31,523 bases of DNA from the IMG/VR virus record IMGVR_UViG_3300033145_000072, positions 1-31,523 of that record. The stretch is one strand, 5' to 3'. Position 1 is the first letter of the stretch. The number at the start of each line of letters is the position of its first letter. The DNA is from a virus. Of the stretch, positions 25,121 through 30,449 are shown one piece after another. Made by a program: the position numbers and the translations under genes. Below the pieces are notes generated by a model. That model worked only from the letters and a program-made list of their open reading frames with translations, ran no database searches and was not told where the DNA came from.

Positions 25121-25241
25121 TAGCCCGGTAACTGTTTATCCGATCCGGGATACTGACATCAGCGTAACTGATGATCAAGTCATTATGAGCAAATGGTACT
25201 TTAAAGAAGTATTGCAAGTTAAGCTAGAAGAAGGTAGATGA
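25029..25241 (+). CDS. outer-membrane spanin-like lipoprotein (Rz1-like)
   Basis: A 70-aa product in a frame offset from the preceding gene. I choose ATG 25029, preceded by GAGGTGG, over the further upstream ATG because it gives a proper lipoprotein signal: basic start, hydrophobic core LKLLSLTLLLALSTGC, with Cys29 as the acylation site. The mature part is about 41 residues. The final hydrophobic contact in spanins disrupts the outer membrane at lysis. The presence of a lipobox points to a diderm host. Its stop overlaps the nuclease start. Confidence 0.6.
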   Translation: MKLLKLLTKQISGLKLLSLTLLLALSTGCANSPVTVYPIRDTDISVTDDQVIMSKWYFKEVLQVKLEEGR

Positions 25242-25549
25242 AACGAGATCAACCAGAAAAAAGAATACAACTTCAGATCATCAAGTATCTGAAGATGAAA
25301 GGTTTTGCTGTTGGCAAAATCAAAACAACAGGCGCGCGCCGGGGCAACTCTTGGATCAAAGATCCCATGAATTTTAAGGGCATCGCGGATCTATTAGTTT
25401 TCACTCCGGCGCTCACTTTTATTGAAGTGAAGGCCGGAAAAAATAAACTCTCACCAGATCAAGTCATTTTTCAAGAACTATGCAGATCCTCTGAAACACC
25501 TTATATCATTGCCTATTCGCTTGATGACATCATCCGAATCTTCCCCTAA
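25238..25549 (+). CDS. VRR-NUC family nuclease
   Basis: A 103-aa protein with the compact PD-(D/E)XK layout of VRR-NUC domains: Glu7 in the first helix (PEKRIQLQIIKYLK), GIAD with Asp51, (I)EVK with Glu63 and Lys65, and Gln75 in LSPDQ. Stand-alone phage VRR-NUC proteins act as structure-specific DNA nucleases, for example on Holliday or replication junctions. The ATG overlaps the preceding lipoprotein stop, so it ends the late transcription unit. The fit to motif spacing is good. Confidence 0.85.
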   Translation: MKRDQPEKRIQLQIIKYLKMKGFAVGKIKTTGARRGNSWIKDPMNFKGIADLLVFTPALTFIEVKAGKNKLSPDQVIFQELCRSSETPYIIAYSLDDIIRIFP

Positions 25550-25575
25550 TTTTACCCCAAAAAAATAAATGAAAA

Positions 25576-25588
25576 AAGATCATCTTTC
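25576..25588 (+). promoter_or_regulatory. AAAGAT-C-ATCTTT inverted repeat
   Basis: Perfect 6-bp inverted repeat around one base, immediately upstream of the -35 of the promoter at 25592. It could be an operator. Confidence 0.3.
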
Positions 25589-25591
25589 TGC

Positions 25592-25619
25592 TTGACACTA
25601 CATCATGATGTGGTATAAT
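25592..25619 (+). promoter_or_regulatory. sigma70-type promoter with palindromic spacer
   Basis: TTGACA (25592-25597), 16-base spacer, TATAAT (25614-25619), with an extended -10 TGG just before it. The spacer holds the perfect 12-bp palindrome ACATCATGATGT (25600-25611). It drives the accessory gene run starting at 25650. The palindrome position would let a dimeric repressor block RNA polymerase. Confidence 0.85.
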
Positions 25620-25649
25620 TGTTGTGGATGTTAACGAGGGGGGTACGAG

Positions 25650-25832
25650 ATGGAAAAGAAAAAAAGCGGTCAGAGCGGGAGCTACTACGATGAGCAGGGA
25701 GTGTTACGCTGGGAAGTAAGGAAGGATTATTCTCAGGAACAATTGGCTGCGCAGCGTAAGGAGTTTGTTGAAGAAGCTGAGAAAGGTCAACTGTTGTGCC
25801 TTTCAGATTTGATGTGTAACGCGGGAATGTAG
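25650..25832 (+). CDS. first accessory-region gene, 60 aa
   Basis: A 60-aa charged protein (MEKKKSGQSGSYYDEQGVLRW...), with ribosome site GAGGGGGG about 30 bases downstream of the consensus promoter, so it is probably the first and a strongly expressed early product. A middle helix (SQEQLAAQRKEFVEEAEKG) is followed by a short hydrophobic end. No family is recognised. Position suggests a host-takeover or regulatory protein, which is inference. Confidence 0.6.
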   Translation: MEKKKSGQSGSYYDEQGVLRWEVRKDYSQEQLAAQRKEFVEEAEKGQLLCLSDLMCNAGM

Positions 25833-25845
25833 GAGAGTGATTAAG

Positions 25846-26370
25846 ATGCAGAAAGAAACTTTGAAATTAGCGAGAAAGCTCCAAGAGGTAGTAAAGGAAA
25901 AAGCGGTATCTCTGGGCTTCAGCGCCTACGGCGGGAACTGGAGTCAGGAGTTAAAGGATGATTGGAAACTTGCAAGGCAGATGGAAGAAAGAGTGCAGGA
26001 AGCAAGGCAGCAGAAGGCCTACGACAAAGCATGTGAGAACCTTGAGTTCAAGCAGCTCTTAGCGAAAGCTGAGTTGGCCGGTGAAGAAGCCGGGCAGCAG
26101 AATGTTCCGGTTCCTATGACAGTTGTGGGCGGCGTGCCGGGTGAGCAGGCTAAGAGCTACTATGTTTCTGAGGGCGTTTGCGGGTTTGCTTGGGTTGATC
26201 TCTACGGAGTTTTCGCCAAGTGGTACGCGGCTTATTCCGGGAACGGATCTAAAGTCTGGGTGAGCTACGGCGGGCAGAGCATGTCAAGGAAAGAAGATTA
26301 CGCGGAAGCGTTTGCCGCGGTGCTGAAGGAAGCTGGACAGGTGGCTTATGCCGGAAGCAGGATGGATTAA
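25846..26370 (+). CDS. hypothetical protein, about 174 aa
   Basis: Starts MQKETLKLARKLQEV, with GGAGAG about eight bases upstream; an in-frame GTG at 25837 is less likely because it overlaps that ribosome site. The N-terminal half is a long helical charged region (about 1-75) and the second half is mixed, with aromatic-rich segments (FAWVDLYGVFAKWYAAYSGNGSKVWVSYGG). The C-terminal part could be a small beta domain. I do not recognise a family. It belongs to the accessory operon from the 25592 promoter. Confidence 0.65.
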   Translation: MQKETLKLARKLQEVVKEKAVSLGFSAYGGNWSQELKDDWKLARQMEERVQEARQQKAYDKACENLEFKQLLAKAELAGEEAGQQNVPVPMTVVGGVPGEQAKSYYVSEGVCGFAWVDLYGVFAKWYAAYSGNGSKVWVSYGGQSMSRKEDYAEAFAAVLKEAGQVAYAGSRMD

Positions 26371-26410
26371 CCAACCGGGGCAGTTTCGGCTGCCCCACAA
26401 AGGAGCGATC

Positions 26411-26674
26411 ATGTGGGATTGTTCAGTTCAGGGCCATGAGTATGTTGCGGTAGACTTCTTCTTCATGAGTGAAGCGGAAGCCAGAAGGTATCACCATGAT
26501 GAAGAATGTAAGCATTGCGGATGCCTGAATGATCCGGATCTCTGCGGCTGCGGTAGCTGCGAAGATCAGGTAGAGTCAGACGATGATTCATCTCTGGCTT
26601 CTGCGGAGTTGGCCGCAGAAAGCTACAGCGAGATGGTAAACGACATGAACGCGGAACCAGAATGGGGAGAGTGA
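26411..26674 (+). CDS. Cys-rich acidic protein, 87 aa
   Basis: MWDCSVQGHEYVAVDFFFMSEAEARR..., with AAAGGAG seven bases upstream; the frame extends further back but that part overlaps the previous gene. The middle CKHCGCLNDPDLCGCGSC (residues 34-51) has seven cysteines in CxxCxC and CxCxxC arrangement, suggesting a metal-binding knuckle. The C-terminus is strongly acidic (ESDDDSS). Acidic small early proteins can mimic DNA, but that is speculation. No family is recognised. Confidence 0.6.
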   Translation: MWDCSVQGHEYVAVDFFFMSEAEARRYHHDEECKHCGCLNDPDLCGCGSCEDQVESDDDSSLASAELAAESYSEMVNDMNAEPEWGE

Positions 26675-26679
26675 TTAGA

Positions 26680-26865
26680 ATGGAAAAAGTAAAATGTGAA
26701 TGTTGCCAAGAGCTGTTCAATCTTTCTGAGGTTGAAGCAATCGGCTGGGAAGGAAAGATCGCGGTATCTTGGATCTGCCAAGAGTGCGCCATGAAGGCTA
26801 ATGATGCTTATGAAGCAAGTTGTATGGATGCGGAAATCTATCAGGATCAATGCTGGGGTTATTAA
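26680..26865 (+). CDS. small zinc-finger-like protein, 61 aa
   Basis: MEKVKCECCQELFNL..., with CxC C near the start (CECC, residues 6-9) and CQEC (33-36), a two-knuckle arrangement typical of treble-clef or zinc-ribbon mini-proteins. I use ATG 26680 because GGGGAGAG lies before it and the frame start at 26662 would overlap the previous gene. Preceded by the GAGAGTGATT cassette seen repeatedly here. Function unknown; a nucleic-acid or protein-binding role is possible. Confidence 0.6.
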   Translation: MEKVKCECCQELFNLSEVEAIGWEGKIAVSWICQECAMKANDAYEASCMDAEIYQDQCWGY

Positions 26866-26884
26866 AAAAAGGAGAGTGATTGAG

Positions 26885-27073
26885 ATGGGGCTTAAATTTA
26901 TCGTAAAGTTCAATTGCACTAACGCGGCTTTCGGGGATGATGAATGTACGCGTGAGGAAGAAGTGGCAAGGATCTTACAGGTGGTGGCGAACAGGGCCGC
27001 TAGCGGGAGTACCGATTTCGCGGTCAAGGATATAAACGGAAACAAGGTTGGAAGCGCTTATTATTGCGACTAA
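26885..27073 (+). CDS. hypothetical protein, 62 aa
   Basis: MGLKFIVKFNCTNAAFGDD..., with ribosome cassette GGAGAGTGATTGAG before it. The product begins with a beta strand, then EEEVARILQVVANRA as a helix, then FAVKDINGNKVGSAYY as a beta hairpin. The beta-alpha-beta order resembles small phage proteins of unknown function with a DNG(N/K)xVG ending. No family is assigned. Confidence 0.6.
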   Translation: MGLKFIVKFNCTNAAFGDDECTREEEVARILQVVANRAASGSTDFAVKDINGNKVGSAYYCD

Positions 27074-27091
27074 AAAAAAGGAGAGTGTATT

Positions 27092-27463
27092 ATGGGTAAC
27101 AGGGCAGTAATCGCGACAGAGAAGAAAGATCTGGGGATCTACCTGCATTGGAACGGCGGCAGGGATAGCGTTGAAGGGTTCCTGAAGTATTGCAAGCTCC
27201 AGAAATTCAGGACTCCTGAGAGCGATAGCTACGGCTGGGCTTGTTTGGTTGCGGTTATCAAGAACTTTATCGGCGGCGGCCTGAGCGTGGGGATCGGGAA
27301 GTACAACAGCTTGGATTGCGACAACTATGACAACGGCGTTTACATCATCAAGGATTGGGAGATCATCCACAGGGAATATTTCAGCGGATCTGAGCAGCAG
27401 GGATATGATCTGGATGAGATGGTAGATGAGATCGCTGAAGCACAACCTAAGAAAGAAGCTTGA
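27092..27463 (+). CDS. conserved phage/mobile-element hypothetical protein, 123 aa
   Basis: MGNRAVIATEKKDLGIYLHWNGGRDSVEGFLKYC... is a recognisable theme in small proteins of phages and mobile elements: strand with NRAVI, YLHWNGG, a helix to about 40, YGWACLVAVIKNF(I), then GLSVGIG..NSLDCDNYDNGVYIIKDWEI. The role is not established to my knowledge. The sharing across mobile elements suggests an accessory, possibly anti-defence, job. It ends just ahead of the second promoter, so it closes the first accessory operon. Ribosome site AAAGGAGAG. Confidence 0.7.
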   Translation: MGNRAVIATEKKDLGIYLHWNGGRDSVEGFLKYCKLQKFRTPESDSYGWACLVAVIKNFIGGGLSVGIGKYNSLDCDNYDNGVYIIKDWEIIHREYFSGSEQQGYDLDEMVDEIAEAQPKKEA

Positions 27464-27488
27464 CAACATCATGATGATGTGGTAAGAT
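27460..27488 (+). promoter_or_regulatory. second sigma70-type promoter with palindromic spacer
   Basis: TTGACA (27460-27465), 17-base spacer, TAAGAT (27483-27488) with extended -10 TGG. The spacer holds ACATCATGATGATGT (27466-27480), sharing 11 bases with the palindrome at 25600. The -35 overlaps the end of the preceding gene. Transcription start would be near 27495, at the beginning of the structured leader. Confidence 0.75.
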
Positions 27489-27499
27489 TGTAATGGAGC

Positions 27500-27573
27500 T
27501 GGGATCTACAGCGGACAAGGCTCTGGCCCGGTGAGAGTCCGGGATGGGTAGCGGGTGGCTGACCAAGATCCCA
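27500..27573 (+). ncRNA. structured leader RNA or small RNA, cloverleaf-like
   Basis: Closing helix of 8 bp (27500-27507 with 27566-27573). Inside: a weak hairpin (27510-27512 with 27520-27522, loop GGACAAG), a 5-bp hairpin with 7-base loop (27527-27531 with 27539-27543, loop TGAGAGT), and a 6-bp hairpin with one bulge (27547-27552 with 27558-27564, loop GGGTG). The total is 74 nt. It starts at the predicted start site of the 27460 promoter and ends shortly before a ribosome site. Pieces recall riboswitch cores (GGTGAGAGTCC of cobalamin elements; GGTAGCGGG of c-di-GMP elements), but no full match is evident, so I leave the class open. Confidence 0.55.
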
Positions 27574-27592
27574 AAAAACAAAAGGAGCAGAC

Positions 27593-27796
27593 ATGGAAAA
27601 GATGAGAGCAAGGATCTGGACAAAAGCGCAATGCAAGCAATCGGTTAAAGAGCTGTTGCAGGGCGTGGAAGGATCAAGAGTTGTGAAGGATGATTTCTTG
27701 GTCAAGGTTTTCCTTGGGGATGAGCTGCTGTTCAGTTCTACTTACAGGGAAAAGAATTGTTTAGTGAGGATCCAAGCGGTTTTCTTGGGAGCATAA
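27593..27796 (+). CDS. small protein downstream of structured leader, 67 aa
   Basis: MEKMRARIWTKAQCKQSVKELLQGVEGSRVV..., basic, helix then beta strands (FLVKVFLGDELLFSS). Ribosome site AAAAGGAG lies 19 bases after the closing helix of the leader RNA, so it is the first gene the leader could control. Unrecognised. The strand pattern (KVFLGDELLFSSTY) suggests a small alpha/beta domain. Confidence 0.6.
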   Translation: MEKMRARIWTKAQCKQSVKELLQGVEGSRVVKDDFLVKVFLGDELLFSSTYREKNCLVRIQAVFLGA

Positions 27797-27810
27797 TAAA
27801 GGAGAGGATT

Positions 27811-27990
27811 ATGAAAGGGATATGTTGTTCATGCTATATTTCCAGAAGTCTGTATGAGATGATCTTTGGTCAGGAGATGCCCGGCAAGATGACTTACCTG
27901 TTTGCTCTGGGCGAGGTAGTTAAGGAGATAGGGGAAAGCAAGACAAGTGAACTGATAAAAATAATGGAAGAACAAAAGGAGAGGGTATGA
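27811..27990 (+). CDS. small hypothetical protein, 59 aa
   Basis: MKGICCSCYISRSLYEMIFGQ..., with AAAGGAGAGGATT ahead of ATG. CCSC near the start may bind metal or form disulfides. The rest is two amphipathic helices (TYLFALGEVVKEIGE; SELIKIMEEQKERV). It shares a four-base overlap with the next gene (ATGA). Family unknown. Confidence 0.55.
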   Translation: MKGICCSCYISRSLYEMIFGQEMPGKMTYLFALGEVVKEIGESKTSELIKIMEEQKERV

Positions 27991-28151
27991 ACATATTAAG
28001 ATATTTCACGCCGGCAGTAAACACCGGGATCCTGATCGTTTTGATAACGCTGGTGATCTACGGCGTGCTGTACATGGGATACCGGATCGGATGGATCAAC
28101 GCGATAGATTATATAGAAAGCCTTAACATGGAAAACATAGCAACCAAATAA
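27987..28151 (+). CDS. single-pass membrane protein, 54 aa
   Basis: MNILRYFTPAVNTGILIVLI..., with one hydrophobic helix at about 12-33 (NTGILIVLITLVIYGVLYMG), a basic residue pattern after it and a short acidic C-terminus. GGAGAGGGT precedes the ATG. It overlaps the previous stop and is followed by another AAGGAGAGG cassette. Membrane peptides in phage early regions can block host functions or superinfection, but nothing here proves that. Confidence 0.6.
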   Translation: MNILRYFTPAVNTGILIVLITLVIYGVLYMGYRIGWINAIDYIESLNMENIATK

Positions 28152-28161
28152 GGAGAGGATC

Positions 28162-28392
28162 ATGGTAGAGAAAGTTGACAAAGATCTTGATTTTGAAGGC
28201 AGGGAGTTTTGGTATGTTGCGGAAGTTGACTTTGATTCTGATCTTGAGGTCAACTACATAACTATCATGGAATGTCAGGAGTACATAGAAGGTAAAGAGA
28301 TAGATGTGAGTCTATCAGATGAAAGAGGCTTAACGGAAGCCATAGAGGAAGATGCGGAGAAGCAGGCTCAAGAACAGTATGGTGAAGAATAA
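28162..28392 (+). CDS. very acidic protein, 76 aa
   Basis: MVEKVDKDLDFEGREFWYVAEVDFDSDLEVNYI..., dominated by Asp and Glu (roughly a third of residues), with few basic ones. The first half reads as strands, the second as a helix (LTEAIEEDAEKQAQEQYGEE). Ribosome site AAGGAGAGG. Strong negative charge and early position make a DNA-mimic role conceivable but unproven. No family is recognised. Confidence 0.6.
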   Translation: MVEKVDKDLDFEGREFWYVAEVDFDSDLEVNYITIMECQEYIEGKEIDVSLSDERGLTEAIEEDAEKQAQEQYGEE

Positions 28393-28406
28393 CAAAAGGA
28401 GAAGGG

Positions 28407-28535
28407 ATGAGAAGAATCAAAGTACCAGAGGTTAAGTGCAGTAAGTGCCATGAGGTTTGGCTGCCGCGTGTTGCGGCTCCCAAAAAATGCCCGGCATGTC
28501 AGAGCAGAAAATGGAACGAAAAGGAGAAGGTATGA
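28407..28535 (+). CDS. mini zinc-ribbon protein, 42 aa
   Basis: MRRIKVPEVKCSKCHEVWLP..., with CSKC (residues 11-14) and CPAC (28-31) separated by 13 residues, the pattern of a zinc ribbon. A basic tail (SRKWNEKEKV) could bind nucleic acid. AAAAGGAGAAGGG precedes the ATG. Its stop overlaps the start of the exonuclease gene, so they are translated together and may work on the same DNA. Confidence 0.65.
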   Translation: MRRIKVPEVKCSKCHEVWLPRVAAPKKCPACQSRKWNEKEKV

Positions 28536-29338
28536 AAATTAAGGAGATAGTATCAAGTCTTAGCGCGGTAGTGCCAATCGGATCGTATGAGAATCTGAAG
28601 CCGGGCTTTGAGATGCGGGTGGAGATAGAAAACAACGATGAGATAAACGATGCTTTTAAGTATGCAAATGGTTATCTCAAAGATATGCTTTCTATTTTTA
28701 GCAACAGCGCCAAAGCCGATCTGATTGAGAAGCAGTTCCAGAACATCCGGCTGTATGAGAAGGATGGCAAGAAGTATCCTTCAGTTACTTCTATATTGGG
28801 CTGGGATGTTGATTGGAAAATTAGTGAATCAGTTTTGGCTGAATACGGATCGCGCGGAACGATCTGCCACAAATTGATTGAGATCTATCTTACTGAAGGT
28901 GAGTGGGCTAACCCTTTAGAAATCCCGGAGCTTGAAAAGGATGTAGCGATCCTGCTGGGCGGATCCAAGAAGTTAAGCTGGAATGATTGTTCTTATAAGG
29001 TAGCGATTGATAGCCTTGTGGGAGATCTCAAGATTATACAGCTGGAGAATGAGCTGTACAATGATGAGAACCTTTTTGCGGGCAGATGCGATCTGGTCTG
29101 CTTGTATAAAGGAAAGCAATCCATTGTGGATTTCAAGACAGGATCCACAACAGATATGCGCCAACTGGCAGCCTATTCATCTTGTATGGAAGGGATTGAG
29201 CAGCTGGTGATCGTGCCGGTAGGGCCTACGGATAATAAGTCAGGCCTGAAAAAGCCGGTAGTATGTACAGACATAGCCGGGGAGTATAAGAAGTTCTTAT
29301 ATGCCAGAGCTAAATTCAGGGAAAGGTTCGGGATATGA
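28532..29338 (+). CDS. PD-(D/E)XK exonuclease, RecB/Cas4-like
   Basis: A 268-aa protein; I start at ATG 28532 (AAAAGGAGAAGG before it) rather than 28457, which overlaps the zinc-ribbon gene. Motifs: GTICHKLIEIYL with His113, GRCDLV with Asp187, VDFKTG with Asp200 and Lys202, and QLAAYS with Gln211 and Tyr215. This is the order of RecB-type nucleases used in phage recombination and replication-fork processing. The N-terminal ~60 residues are less conserved. The next gene's start overlaps its stop, making a DNA-metabolism set. Confidence 0.85.
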   Translation: MKIKEIVSSLSAVVPIGSYENLKPGFEMRVEIENNDEINDAFKYANGYLKDMLSIFSNSAKADLIEKQFQNIRLYEKDGKKYPSVTSILGWDVDWKISESVLAEYGSRGTICHKLIEIYLTEGEWANPLEIPELEKDVAILLGGSKKLSWNDCSYKVAIDSLVGDLKIIQLENELYNDENLFAGRCDLVCLYKGKQSIVDFKTGSTTDMRQLAAYSSCMEGIEQLVIVPVGPTDNKSGLKKPVVCTDIAGEYKKFLYARAKFRERFGI

Positions 29339-29604
29339 TGGGCATGCCAGTTAAATCAAGATGCCCTAAGTGCGGACATGCTGAACGGATGCGGGTAGAA
29401 AAAGATTGGACAGTATATTTTATGCCGCTTAAAGTTTATGGTGTTTCTACTAAAGAAGAAGCTTATAAAAAAGCTCTTGAACAGTTTGAGTTTGAATATG
29501 AGTGCGGTGGGAAAAAACCAGAAACTTTTGTTAAAAGATGTAATATCGTAGAAGGTAATCGTAAAAAAATTCTACCAAAAGAAAACGAAGCTCATCATGA
29601 GTAA
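29335..29604 (+). CDS. zinc-ribbon-like protein, 89 aa
   Basis: MMGMPVKSRCPKCGHAERMRV... has one CPKCGH knuckle at residues 10-15 and later cysteines near 57 and 69 that could complete a metal site. The middle is a strand-helix segment (EEAYKKALEQFEFEYECGGKKP). Its start overlaps the exonuclease stop with only a weak ribosome site, which indicates translational coupling. It is likely a partner in DNA metabolism, but there is no direct evidence. Confidence 0.6.
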   Translation: MMGMPVKSRCPKCGHAERMRVEKDWTVYFMPLKVYGVSTKEEAYKKALEQFEFEYECGGKKPETFVKRCNIVEGNRKKILPKENEAHHE

Positions 29605-29626
29605 AACAAAAAAAGGAGAGTGAATA

Positions 29627-30001
29627 ATGGTTATGTTAGGTGGCGGAAATTTCTTAAAGACAGTAGATGTATCCAATGGGGATCGCATCATCATTAAAGA
29701 GGAAGGCGCGTGGGTGGAAAGCACGATGTACAAGTACGATGATGGAGCCGCTAAGGTTGACTTCATCTCTAAGGCTGAGTACAAAGGTGAGGAAGTATCT
29801 ATCCGGATCAACAAGACGAACAGAACAACTCTACAGGAAGCCTATGGCAATGATACGGCGGAATGGATCGGTAAACAAGTGATCCTTACCAAAGAGAAGT
29901 GCATGGTAGGCGGCAAGAAAGTTGACATGATCGTTTATGAGATCCCGGATAGCTATGTACCTGAAGGACAAACAACTGAGGAAGACACATTCCCCGGTTA
30001 A
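29627..30001 (+). CDS. small strand-rich protein, possible ssDNA-binding (OB-like)
   Basis: A 124-aa protein (MVMLGGGNFLKTVDVSNGDR...). It is rich in beta strands with (I/V)SIRINKTNRTTLQEAYGNDTAEWIGKQVILTKEK; this stretch, then GGKKVDMIVYEIPD, resembles small phage proteins often found beside recombination nucleases. A five-strand OB-type barrel with an acidic tail (EGQTTEEDTFPG) would fit single-stranded DNA-binding proteins, though no canonical SSB motif is certain. AAAGGAGAG lies before the ATG. Coupled by position to the exonuclease and zinc-ribbon genes. Confidence 0.6.
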   Translation: MVMLGGGNFLKTVDVSNGDRIIIKEEGAWVESTMYKYDDGAAKVDFISKAEYKGEEVSIRINKTNRTTLQEAYGNDTAEWIGKQVILTKEKCMVGGKKVDMIVYEIPDSYVPEGQTTEEDTFPG

Positions 30002-30011
30002 AGGAGAAGCC

Positions 30012-30272
30012 ATGAAAATTTATAGACCTAAAGCATTGATACCGGGATACAAAATTGGGCCAGAGTTCAAGGGTAAAACCTATGTAGCTGTTCCCCAAAA
30101 AAAAGTTGAACGGAAATACTATGTTGCTTTTGGGAATAAGCTCATGGCTACTTTTGGTAAGGAGCCAGCTACGCGCTTAAAGTTCCAAGATCACTATGGG
30201 CGCGGCGCGTACTGGCTTTATTACTATGAGTGGAAAGTAGGTAAACTGGTGATCGCTGGAGATATAATTTGA
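30012..30272 (+). CDS. basic hypothetical protein, 86 aa
   Basis: MKIYRPKALIPGYKIGPEFKG..., strongly basic and aromatic (AYWLYYYEWKVGKL), with AAAGGAGAAGCC before ATG. Mostly predicted strand: Lys-Val alternations in TYVAVPQKKVERKYYVAFGN. A small nucleic-acid-binding beta domain is possible. The stop is immediately before the TTGACT promoter element at 30269, so this gene ends the operon. Not recognised. Confidence 0.6.
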   Translation: MKIYRPKALIPGYKIGPEFKGKTYVAVPQKKVERKYYVAFGNKLMATFGKEPATRLKFQDHYGRGAYWLYYYEWKVGKLVIAGDII

Positions 30273-30297
30273 CTTTTGGATAAAGGTCAGGTATATT
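30269..30297 (+). promoter_or_regulatory. promoter at start of second leader cassette
   Basis: TTGACT (30269-30274), 17-base spacer, TATATT (30292-30297), five of six matches to the -10 consensus. Similar to the element at 678 in sequence and in its downstream arrangement. Start would be near 30304. Confidence 0.6.
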
Positions 30298-30303
30298 TTT
30301 AAC

Positions 30304-30389
30304 TAAGATGAATATCGCAGAGCATCATAAAATGGGAAACAACTTATCAACCACTAAGGCGAGGGCTGCAAATGCTCTTGCCTTTTTTT
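30304..30389 (+). ncRNA. short leader or small RNA ending in a terminator
   Basis: The region between the predicted start and the terminator has no open reading frame of substance. It contains CAGAGCATCATAAAATGGG and an A/C-rich middle before the terminator stem. At about 85 nt it could be an independent small RNA, or a leader whose termination is overridden by an antiterminator. Confidence 0.4.
30358..30389 (+). terminator. intrinsic terminator in the second leader cassette
   Basis: A 9-bp stem with two G-U pairs (30358-30366 with 30374-30382), 7-base loop TGCAAAT, followed by seven T (30383-30389). Confidence 0.75.
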
Positions 30390-30390
30390 G

Positions 30391-30434
30391 TGCCGGGGTA
30401 CTGCTTCTGCGGCAGGTGTTTCCCAGCCCCGGCA
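30391..30434 (+). other. branched hairpin before the replication-like gene
   Basis: Outer stem TGCCGGGG / CCCCGGCA of 8 perfect bp (30391-30398 with 30427-30434) enclosing CTGC / GCAG (30401-30404 with 30412-30415). It lies between the terminator and the ribosome site AAGGA of the next gene, so it may affect translation or transcript processing. Confidence 0.55.
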
Positions 30435-30449
30435 TCATAAAGGATAATT

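Noticed and set aside
27500-27573. tRNA gene, because of the 7-8 bp acceptor-like helix and 5-bp, 7-base-loop arm
   Set aside because: The loop lacks U at the position before the would-be anticodon, there is no T-arm GTTCRA motif, the D-arm-like stem is only 3 bp and the third arm has the wrong loop; treated as structured RNA.
28457-28531. Upstream start of the exonuclease at 28457
   Set aside because: It would overlap the zinc-ribbon gene and lacks a ribosome site; ATG 28532 follows AAAAGGAGAAGG.
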